From Dunaliella salina (lineage: Eukaryota; Chlorophyta; Chlorophyceae; Chlamydomonadales; Dunaliellaceae): a stretch of DNA of 11,945 nt. Under the pieces are notes generated by a model. The model was not told the DNA's origin. It did no database searches and worked only from the letters and a program-made list of their open reading frames with translations. The position numbers and the translations under genes are program-made. The stretch lies in the NCBI GenBank assembly GCA_002284615.2, contig MU069866.1:225410-237354 (forward strand), read 5' to 3'. Below, piece by piece: positions 1 through 10,600 of this stretch (positions within the stretch are counted from its first letter, which is position 1; each line of letters opens with the position of its first letter).

Positions 1-43
1 TAGATTTTGTGGGGCCAGTCAGGTTCAACTCTTGTCCACTTAC

Positions 44-86
44 CGCAACACACCGGTACTCGGGCTTTCCAGGTGGGGCATTGCAC
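44..86 (-). CDS. Exon E14: Cys linker after module 3
   Basis: Forty-three bases. The acceptor is TATTGCAG|G and the donor GCG|GTAAGT. It finishes a Trp codon from E13 and reads CNAPPGKPEYRCVA, ending in phase 0. The two cysteines continue the C-x(n)-C linker pattern. The gene runs on past the left edge of the window. Confidence 0.85.
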
Positions 87-1579
87 CTGCAATATGGAAA
101 CAATGTGCCAGAGTCCCTTTGGGCATCCACTCAACCACTTGGGAAGAGCATGACAGGATGAAATGGGACAACATCACATTTTCCATGTCAACTTGCTCTA
201 TTATCATTCACGTGGTTCACTGCACTTGCCAGGGAAATGCTTGTTATGGACTGCCTCCACCATTCCCATTTTTACAGGCAGCTAGCAGAATCAAAACCTT
301 CTTATGTACGCAAAATTTGTATGCATCAGTGATTTATGCCATGCCTAACATAAGCAAATCACAACATCAAAAAAACAGTCTGAAAAAAAGGCAACCTGCT
401 GAAGGAGCAAAAAGGCTCTGAAAGGGAAACTCACCAAAACGGCTGTTCATCATGCGGGCACCGGCTCCCAACTGTGATAACGCGCCTCGTCTCAGAAGTC
501 CTGCATTTGGCATCAAAACTGCAGGATTACAGAACTACATTATACATCAAACACCTTTCAGAATAGAGCCTGGAACCAGAGGGGGTTAACCATTGTTGCA
601 GCCTCTCCCAAAATTTTCTGGGCCTGCTGAGACCATTTTTCACTTTCATTTTTTGTACCTGAAACCCCCATATGTTAATATAACATCCTGCATATTCAAA
701 ACTTGGGAAGAAGAGGGTCAAAAATTGACCTTTTTGGCACCATAAGTGCTGGATTTTGTGGATTTTCTCTAAGGGAAATGGCTGAAATTCTGTATCTCAC
801 CAACCACTGGGTCTTTTTACCCCATTTTTTGGAATGATCTTCTTTTACTACAAGGACTCGAAATCACCACAAATCACCCGATTTGGTGCAGTGGATGGTC
901 AGAAATGGAGATAAGGTGTCCAAAACTAGGGTTCACCCTGCAGCTGATCAGGCATATGCCCTGTTACTGGCACCTCTGGGACTCCAGTGTTAGAGAAAGC
1001 TCATGAAAAAGTCTACCATAGGAACCTAAGCTTGTCTGGTTCCAGTCATAGGAGAGCAATGTTGAGAGCACCAAAAAAAAAATTTTATGCCCCATCTGGT
1101 ATCCATCCAGATCTTGATCTGGCCATCTCAAAAACGCATGGATGTCCTAGAACCAAAAGTGTGAGGACCTTTGATTCCTCTTTCCAATGAAAAAAATGGC
1201 TCTAGGACATCCATGCATTTTTGAGATATATCCTTCCAAAGTCCCACACAATGGTTACCCCCCTCTGGCCTGAAACTCAGTACAAAATCCAAGAAGGTCT
1301 GAAACTTTATTACATGTGCAGGCCCCTATAAATTCTTCCTCATGCACAAAGACAAAAGAAAGCATCATTAGGTTTACACAAACTTGTTCAACAATTCAAT
1401 GCATCCTACAAACATCTGACAGCCCAAGGACATCTATGCTAAGAAATTGGCTGGTGCGTTTTCATGCAAGAGAGAAGAGCTTTGCTTTGCTAAATGTATC
1501 TTGGATTGGCTGCAGGAGTACCAGAGGGGAATTGGGTAATGTGCTCCGGTGAATCAGCTGCGAAGTGGACACATGCGCG

Positions 1580-1619
<40 letters not shown>

Positions 1620-4600
1620 CAAACGCTTCAACCAAGGGAATGCCCATGAGGCACAACCTCACCTGCCATTGTTTGCCATTGCCGAAAATTGGATCTCAAA
1701 AGAATCTCCAGCCTGGAACTCATCTTGGCCCTCTGCATGAGCAAATACACCACAGCATTTTTTTTCTCAAACAGGGGCACAAAGAGCAAGAATTCATCAG
1801 CATGAAAGGCATAATTTCAAGCTGTCACAGTAGAAAGCAGCAGCAGCAGCAGCAGCAGCAGGAGCAGCCACATTGCCAGTAGGATGGCTAGAAGTGTGAC
1901 CTTTACATGAAAATAACAAGAAAAAAAGCCAAATGATCTATGATCTTTACAACACCTTTCTTGCAAAGTATGCTCACCCACTTCAGAAGTCAATTGCCCA
2001 CACTCTTGTAACCAGAATTTTGAAAGCATCTCAACGTGTCACTAAATGGAAATCGTTCTGACATGCAGGAGTCAAACTCGTTGGTTCTTGAGGGTAACCT
2101 TTGAAGTCTTGTCACCAATCACCGGTTGAAGCTGATTAGCCCACCAACCTGGAACTTCAAATTTGCAGTAACTCAGGCCTGCTTCTTCAAAGCCATATGT
2201 GTCAAAGGGGCAGGCACTTGGGTTTGCAAGGCAGTCTGCAGGCATCAAGGAAGACTGTGGGCATGCCCACACCTGCACGACAACATGACGAGACATGCTG
2301 TTGTCAAACAAGGCAGATCACACAGCAGGGTCCACTGAAGATAGAATGTGATGCCCACAGCTGTGATTGATTTACAGATGCAGCACATTGCTCAGCAGAT
2401 CAAGGAAGTCAGCCAAAGCAAAGTGAGCACAAAAGTGGTCGTAGCAGGATTGCAAATGTGGGGCGGCAAGCATACCCACCGCCTTGCAGCTCCCCATGCA
2501 GCCAGGAAATTTTCAAAGGAGGGCACCCGGTAACAATGGGAAACATTTGTGTTTTGCATATTCTCTGCATGTGTGCTCCTCGGCTTGCGACTTTGCTGTC
2601 CTATCAGGGGAATGGGCTGAAGGTGGTGGGAACATGGGTTGCAACTTTGCTGGTAGGAGTTACTAAAAGTCAGCCGCCACAACCTATGCCAAATTTGGGT
2701 GATATACTGCCAGACACTTTCAAACCCACTTCTGAGTGGGGGAAGTTGCTTCTTTGGATCAGAGAGCTTGTCTGGCTTGTTGGTGGTATCTGGATGTGGC
2801 TCAGGTTGAGCTCTGTGCATCAGAAACCGGCATTTCTTCCATCTGGACCCACCATGCAGTGTTTTGAGTTGGCAGATGGTTTTATATTAATATTTACATC
2901 ATTAAGGAGCATAGTAGTGCCCCATACTTGCACTTCTTGGTCAACCCTGGGAATGGCTATTTTTTGAGGGACCCTGCTCAGGCCCAAATTGCAGCAGCAA
3001 GTGTTTGGGCAGCCTGCTGGTAATATTGCATGTGATTTTGGGTTGTCGGGAGCACCCCTGATGCTCGTCGGATTTTCATCGCACGGACAAGCACGCATAA
3101 CCTGGGAGGCCTGGCCAGGCTCCGATAGGCCATCTCCGCACCCGCTGTTTGTCCTGGCCGATGCCTGGGATTGTCATCATCAACACTGACGCCGTGGGCT
3201 GTGAAGATGGGCGCCTGGGAGGAGCTGCTGGGCTCCGCAAAGTCGTTGGAGCTAATTCCTCCCAAGTTTTTGCTTGTGAGCACACATGCGAGGGAGGCAA
3301 CGTACTTTTGATGATATTTTGAACAAACTAATCAAACCAGAATCTTGAGTTTTGCACGCGCCTGGTTTTTTGCAGATTCTGGCTTGATAATCTTATTTTG
3401 ATTAATCCTAAGGAAAAGATTGCAGCCTCGCAACTGTGGCTGTCAGCAGAAAATTGAACAGTATAAGCGTTTGAAATCCGGACCCCGTCCCAACACTCCG
3501 CTGAAGTGCCTAAATTTCATTAAATATTAATAGAAAGCCTTTCCCTGTCGTCATCACTCCTCTCGACTGGCTTTGGAGCACCCCCAGGACAGCCCCCTGC
3601 CAGCTCGCATCAGGTGGCCACCAGTGGACTCAGAGACCATCCTGGGGTCCACCTGCAGGCCTGGGGGTGCAGCTGGAGGGTTAGGACACACAGGGGGTGA
3701 GTTTTGCTGGCTGAGCGCGCAAACATGCAGACCTAGTGCGCAGCAGGGTTCACCAAATGGGACCAACTCAGCACTGAAAAATTGCTTTTTTTACTAGCTT
3801 TCAGGTAATGTGCTCAGAATGGGCAGAGGTGGCCTGGCTGGCAAAAGGCAGGATCTCACACAGGGTTGTGGCGCCTGACTAAAAGGAATGTCCAATAAAA
3901 GAAAAAATGCTTGCGGCAGTGACCAATGGCTGTGGATGATGCCAGATATGAGAGAATCGTAATGGCACATTCATTACCAAGAATACTTTTGATGTGTGCT
4001 TCGCATTAAAAAGGGTGAGCCTAATGTGTACGCAGAAACAGTGGCATCATCCCAACTTATGCTGCATAACTTGAAAATAGACATCTTACTGGCAGCCTTT
4101 GAGCCCCAAAAAGCAAATACCGGAGCTACATGACCAGTTTGAATGGTCCACCAAAAACTTAGAAAGAATTTTGATTCTAATTCAAATGGGATGCCCGAAA
4201 TTAACATTTTAATTCGAATGGGATTGGCTGATGGCTGGCATTAATTTCTCAAATTAATGAATACATTCGAATATACAATTCGAATCCTTGCAGGGGCTGC
4301 TGGAGAGCTGCTGTTTGAGGTTATGCTGATGCTGATGCTGCAGCAAGTTGGGAAGCACCCATGAAGGAGTGTGCATTCACAACATCAGCACAGTTGTGTG
4401 CACACACACAATGGAGCCCATGCATGCAACATCAACCGAGCTGTCACCTTAAGGACGCCCCAGGTTCTTGTGCTTCACAGACTGCCCCTTCTTAGATGCC
4501 TGGCTCGGCTTGGTCCGCCAAGAGCCGCTGGGTAGGAGGTACAGGCTTAAGCCACCTAGCTAGGGGTTAGAACTCAAGCTGGGGGCCTGGGAGGCCCATT

Positions 4601-7600
4601 TCAGCACTTGCCGTTTTCAGCCCCAAAAATCAATTAGTTCTCAATTTGAATGGAGTTCGAACGCTTGAGGAGAATTCAAATAAAAAAAATCGAAATTTTG
4701 GTCTATAATTAATTAATATTCAAACTGGTCGTGTAGCTACGGTAACAATGAAGCTGCACTTTACTGGAATAAGTCCTGGCCGCACGCATCATCCTGGCTG
4801 AGGGTGCCAAAAGTTCTGAGTGCAAATCCAATAGGTCATCATTTTCTTGATCAGCAAAGGTTTGCGAATTATGGGTACTACTTGTCTGTCAAACTTGCGG
4901 ATGTGCTTGATTCAAAAAAGACATTATTGGTTCGTGTATGCAGTCATTGCTGCAAAAATAGTATGAATTGTCAGACTCGTATGGTATATGCTTTCCTTGT
5001 AATGTTTACCGTACATTTGAATACTCCGATCACAGATGACGCATCCCTGAAATTTGCTCTCATTCTTTCATTCCCTGAAATGTCCTCTCATTTTCGAGTC
5101 CATTTACATAGTGCGCAGCACTTTGGCTTTAATCTCCTGACTTAATGTGCCAAGGCTTCTGGAGTCGTACCAGCCATTCAAGTCAGTTCACTGACTTGGT
5201 TCATTCATCCCTGAATCAAATCCACTTACTCGATCTGCAATGTCTCCAGTGTCATCCCTTGCATCGGGGCCTGCAAGAGGGCAAACAATACTGCTGGTCA
5301 CTTTCTTGCATAGCACTTTGCCAGAGCACAAGCTCTGCCAAGAAATGCCAATGGGTCTAACCTTTGCCTGCCTTGCGTGGCATGTTGCACAACACAGACA
5401 GAACTTTTGCTTCTGCCCTGGATGCGGGAACAGCTGTGTGAAGCAATGTCATCAAATGTGTGAAGCAATGTCATCAGATGTCAGCACTAGGTTGAGCACA
5501 TACAATCATTGTGAAGCAAAGTAACTCTCAAGCACAATTTGAGCACCCTCAAGTATTGGGGAACAACATAATTCTTAAGCACTTGGCTTAGCACACTCAA
5601 TCATGTGGAGTAATAGATACCTGAAGCACTTGGCTGAGCCCACTCGATCACTGTGATGTAGTATAATGCTTAAGCACATGGATGAGCACACTCAATCAAT
5701 GTGAAGCAACACAATTATCAAGCACTTGGCTGAGCATACTCAATCATTGTGAGGCAACAGAATTCTCAAGCACTTGGCTGAGATTCTCTCACTCTCAGTA
5801 TCCAGGGCATTGCACTTTGCTGTACATGATTGAAATCCAAACCTTTTTGACCCGTTCGCAGCCCACCTGAAGAGCTTGGCACTCCTGCTATGCTCCTGTT
5901 TGGATTGTCAGAATCAAGAGAACATTTTGGCCAGAAGATGCTGTATGCTCACACTGTTGCAAAGACTCCAACCAAATCACAAAAAGTCACACAGTCACCC
6001 ACCTGGTTCGCAAGGCGCTTCTGCTCCCTCTTCGTGGCAGGCCTTATAAACATGCCGCTCACTTATGACAATGCTCTTCCCAGAATCCTCTGTGAGTGCA
6101 AAGATTTGGCATGCAGATACATTCTTTGCAGTGAAGAAGGGCATGCATAAATGAATGGCCAGGAGAGGCACATAATGCCAATACATGCAAGTCTAGCATG
6201 TGTATTTCACTGATTCATGCAGCTTACAAATAATGATGATGTATGAAGAAGAGCACGAACATGCTAAATACACAACTTCCCTTACGCTGAGTTACAGTTC
6301 CTAAGCGAGTCTTTGAGCAGGAATATCAGCATTTCTGATTTTTTTGCTTAGGTTGTGGAGGATCATAAGCAGGCAGAGGACAAGGCTTTCTGGAGTTCTC
6401 AGACCAGCACAAATGTAAGCATTCACAAAACAAGCTCCACATTTTGAAAGTAGCAAATGCACCTTGGCCCAAAACCCTGCGCAGGCGGATCCAGGGAGGT
6501 GTGGCGGCCTCCTCCGTACTTGGCTCATCTTCATTATCATTGCCATCGCCATCAAAAAGTGCGCAGCCTTCCTCCGCTGCAAAAGATTAAAAGCAGGAGC
6601 GGGAAACACAGCCTTTGCAAGCTTCCCAAGTGCAAGGAGCAACCATCAGGTGTATGTGAACCTAAGCAAGGACAACACATGCACAAGAGTGTCCCTAATG
6701 CTTGAAGGACTTGCCTTGTAGCAATGCCATGGCTTGCTTACATCAAAGAAAGAGGAGGGCTTTGGCATGGCTACTGGAGAGTGATATGACATGCCATTTT
6801 TGCAAACAAGTTGATCAGTGCAACACAACTCCAACCTGCAAAAGCGTGGTGCGCATGAAAGGTACATGAAAGGTAAATGAAAGGTACAGTAGGTACATGT
6901 AAGGTACATGAAAGGTACTGTATATGCAGCATGTTGCAAGAGCACCTAAAGGGTGACAAATGCGCCCATCCTCCCGGGCCTCCCTGACCTGCCCACCCAG
7001 CGCAACTCACTTTCTGCGCAGGTTCCAGCGCCACACAGCAGCTCCCCATCCTGGCACACTTCATTAATTCGCACAGTTTTGTTGACCCCAGAAGTAAAGC
7101 CTGCGGAGTTTGTAACCTGTGCATAAAAAAAAGGAAACTGTATGATCAAAATCAAACTCAAGCTGATGCAAGTAGTGCATGCAAGAAAAAGGAATATTGA
7201 GCCTTCCATGCTAGAATCAAGCGGGGAGAAAAATTGAAAACGCATTGAATGTCCAGCCTTCCCAGACCTGGTCTTTGTTATACACTGGTACTTTTGAAAA
7301 GAATGATATTTGCACTTTGTATCATCATTTCACATTCCCCTACCCCACAAATGTTGGTTGCAATCTTCACAAGATCTCAGTGGTGTGTTGCAAATAAGAG
7401 GTTCAAGCACTTAGGTCTTTCTTGCCACTTTGTGCGACCTGAATTTGGCATTTCCCACCTCATAACGGAGGCGCCATTCTCCAGGGGTGCTTGTGTTGAA
7501 ACCACATGCATTTAGGCCGTCTGAAAACTCCACAAGGGGTCCAAATTCTTGAACCTGCAGAAAAGATCAGAGTCACAATGAAAGAACGAAAAGGCTCTCT

Positions 7601-10600
7601 TTCAGCAAGCAGGCTTCTCCCCACAGCGTTCAGGGCCGTTGCTGAGTTACATATATCCCACAGTGTTGCTCATTGCGCATATGGATTTGTTACATTTCCA
7701 TTAATACGTCAGTGTTCATGGTTTGATGCCTCAAGGATGGTCATGTATAATGACATTGGCATGTGATGTAGGAAAGACATGGTCATGGTGTGGTGTGGTG
7801 TTATGTGGTGCGATGTGGTGATGACCAGTGTTGAAGCATACACTTGCACATTAGGAGACACTGGCAAGGTGGTAGCGCACACATTGGATCAACAATTAAC
7901 AAAGCATTTTCGCTTTGATAATGCATCTGAGCATTGGGACCAGGTAGTCCATAAACTTGCAGTCCAACAATCCAAATGAATTTCCAGGAGAGAGACTCTG
8001 TTAAGTGAACCAGGTTGCTTATGTGACTGATTCAGCAGGGAAGGCAAGGGACCTGAAACAGCAAAAGCATACACAGGACTCACTTCGCCAGTGACAGCGG
8101 GTGTGAATTGACACTTAAGCTGGATGAGGTAAGAGATGTCATATGTCTGGTTGCCATTCAGAGTCCCAATAGTATCAGTCGCCGCGGCGCCCCTGCAATT
8201 TTTGAAATTAAATTGGTACAATGCTACTCTAGCAATGGTTGGATTGCTAATACCTCAAATACCTAATATCCCAAACACCTGAGTGCAGCAACTTGTGAGC
8301 AAACAGTATGCATGCTCCTCCAGTGTGGTTGGAGCTTCCTATTCATTGATGATGGCTGGCTTCCAAGAAAGGCTGAAAACATTGGTAGAGACCCCCCCCC
8401 CAAGAAAAACTTTTTAAACCTCAGTCCATCTTCACCTCAATTCCCTGTTGTCATGCTTTCTGTAACAAAAGAAGCATTGCACATGCTTGCAACGTCTGTT
8501 TTGAGCCTCTTCAAGCAGGCCCAATAAGAAAACTGAAGACCAAAGTGCAGAAGCAGCAGGCATTCCTGTTTCCTGTTATAATATAGCTACATTTGCTGCC
8601 ATGACACTGCATTTGTATTTGCTGCTGTTTCACTGCATTCCTGTTTTCAATTCCGATGTAGCTATATTTGCTGCTATATTTGCTGCTGTTACACTGCATT
8701 TGTTGCAGGACACACATGTTTTTCACTCTTTGCTGACACAGAGGTGCTAAGCTGAATGCATTGAGGACGTTGGGACACTCTTCCCATAAACAAGGACAGG
8801 CATGAAAAATGGCTTCACTTACTGCTCACAAAGAAGCTCTGAGCCAGATGCAGTAAAATTGTTGGGGCAAATCTTGTAGGCTGTCTGCGCATCAATTGAC
8901 ACTCTGTCACAATCGCCTTCCAGCTCAATCGTTGCCGGGAAATGCTCAACGTTTTCATCTATAGAAGCTGAGTCGGTGAACCTGACACAAAAGTCTTCTG
9001 TTGAACAGAAAGCATCCCCACTATCTTCCTCCTGGCAGACTCTTTCCCCCTGAGCACAGGAGCAAAGCATCAAGGGATAAAATCAATCATACATTCTTGC
9101 AAACCAGCATGCGGCACAACCAAGAGAATATATCATGCATACTTGAAAGGCAAGGATAAAGTCACCATTTTCAAAGAGCATTGAACGTGTCTTGCTATTC
9201 AGTTACATTGGAATCTTGCCCATAAACACAAGTTGTAGCCCCTGGAAATTTTACAACCTAGGCTGCATATATTACCAGTTGCGCACTCATGTGTAAGAGA
9301 TCAAGATTTTTTTGATCAAGGTACAATGCTTGAAGAGTGCACAAATCAGCTTACCTTTCCTATGTGACACAAACATGACTACATCACATGACAAATGTGT
9401 GCCGAAGTAGGTCAAAATGGTGCTTGTCCAGATAGGAAAATTGTGGAAACAAAGGAGGATTAATCTTGAATCGTTGATATGAGTGTGGCGCGAAGGATGG
9501 TCATGCAGGGAAGAACACAGATGGAAAGGTGCCAAGAGCTTACATTTTTCAGGAAAAAAGGCCTCCAGCCAAAATGACTGACTGCTAGCCTGCTGACGAA
9601 AAAAGTAAGGAGTCCATGTACAAAAGGATAAAGCATGTTAGGTGCCAACAGCCGGCAGTTGAGGTTGAAATCTTTAAAAGATTGTCGAGGTGGGCGGCAT
9701 TAAGTTCGTTTTGTGCCCTAGTGATTAAGTAAGGAGTTCTCATGTAATGCACCAGTGATGAAGGGTCATCAAGAGGCGGAAGAGGAGGTATCGAGGAGCA
9801 TCAACGGGATGAGGGGACATGAAATGAAGCATCAATGATGACATAATGATTAAAAGTTTGAAGAAGGTAGGAAAGGAAAATAGCATGATGAATCAAAGAG
9901 CAAGCATGGAATTTTATCACAGTAGGGAGGACTCACGCTTGTGCAAACAATGATGACTTCTCTGATGAGGGGTGTTGCCACATCCCGCCAGGACCACGCA
10001 TCGCCCTCTGCGATTGAGTACCGTACCAACCAAGGCTGGCCTGGAAGTGTTGGTTGGGCCCTTGGGATGTTGACCTGTGTTGCAAGGAAATGAAATGGTT
10101 GATCAGGAATGTGCAAACAAGGTGCTATGAGGTGAGCAAGAAAGAAGGTTCCACTGGTCTTCCTTAAAATGGACTGGCACTGCCTGGTCAAAAACTTCAA
10201 ACCATTCCTGTGCATGGCAAACCTCGAAAGCACCCTGTGAAACCAGCACCATGCTCTAATATTTTAGGCTCGAGGCATCCTAGGCTAAAATCTGGAGCAC
10301 TTTTTTAAAAATTGAGAGTTGTACTTAACACTTTCATGTGATGATTTCCATGTCAGTACAGAAGTACAAAACTCAAAGGTGCAGCCTGTCTGTGTTTCCC
10401 ATGTGATGCTGCAGTCAGATGATGCCCCCAAAATCTTGTGACAACGAAGGTGGGGAGAGAACCTCAGGGGCAGACTTGCATTGAAAAAAAAAAACTTTCT
10501 GCAACTTGCAGTGCAAGCATGGACATTCACACTTTACCTTTGACTTTGTGACTGTCCGGGGATCCGATTCGCCAGCCAAGAAGAGATGTGAAGTGACCTG

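Larger units (their letters stand above)
501..1662 (-). other. Intron between E12 and E13 with repeats
   Basis: An intron of 1162 bases. It holds one copy of a dispersed repeat (766-918), a long foldback (1125-1227), a small palindrome CCAGATC-TT-GATCTGG (1107-1122) and the (CA)17 tract (1582-1615). No exon is needed here because E12 and E13 join in phase. Confidence 0.8.
2273..5229 (-). other. Largest intron (2957 bases), between E10 and E11
   Basis: The donor GTAAGT at 5229 and acceptor GTGCAG at 2273 join IADR to VWAC in phase 0, as the module pattern predicts. Inside are a hairpin (3331-3388), two GC-rich islands (about 3050-3280 and 3560-3720) and a terminal-inverted-repeat element (4118-4744). 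Open frames at 2392-2967 and 4804-5145 show no recognisable protein. Confidence 0.75.
5271..6002 (-). other. Intron between E9 and E10 with tandem repeats
   Basis: Bounded by GTGGGT and TTGCAG. Almost half of it is tandem repeat (5437-5480 and 5494-5779). No further exon is required. Confidence 0.8.

Noticed and set aside
1565..1882. Plus-strand frame with His-Thr and poly-Gln runs
   Set aside because: It is produced by reading through the (CA)17 and (CAG)8 repeats.
2099..2148. Longer version of E11 ending at AAG|GTTACC
   Set aside because: It ends in phase 0, while E12 needs phase 1; the CCAG|GTTGGT donor fits both phase and alignment.
2392..2967. Longest open frames: 169 codons on plus (2458-2967) and 142 codons on minus (2392-2820)
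   Set aside because: They overlap each other, show no recognisable motif, and lie in an intron whose flanking exons join in phase without them.
5010..5046. Exon-like minus-strand segment (GCVICDRSIQMY) with TTTCAG acceptor and GTAAAC donor
   Set aside because: It would end in phase 1 and break the phase 0 join of E10 to E11, which also matches the module alignment.
4804..5145. 113-codon plus-strand frame
   Set aside because: No motif, promoter or splice support; it lies inside the largest intron, just right of the transposon-like element.
5682..5870. Plus-strand frame encoding a 16-residue repeat
   Set aside because: It is a by-product of the 48-base tandem repeat within an intron.
6464..6721. 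Plus-strand frame with a membrane-like stretch (LIFIIIAIAI)
   Set aside because: It is the opposite-strand shadow of exon E8; the hydrophobic run is the antisense of its acidic codons.
10001..10080. Bacterial-type operon, CRISPR array or insertion sequence anywhere in the window
   Set aside because: There are spliced exons, no ribosome-binding-site-led frames, no regularly spaced identical repeats with unique spacers, and no transposase frame.
10320..10437. Coding-like minus-strand segment with CSITWETQTGC and a good pyrimidine tract
   Set aside because: No convincing donor in phase 0 before the next exon, and the E2-E3 join already restores the module pattern.
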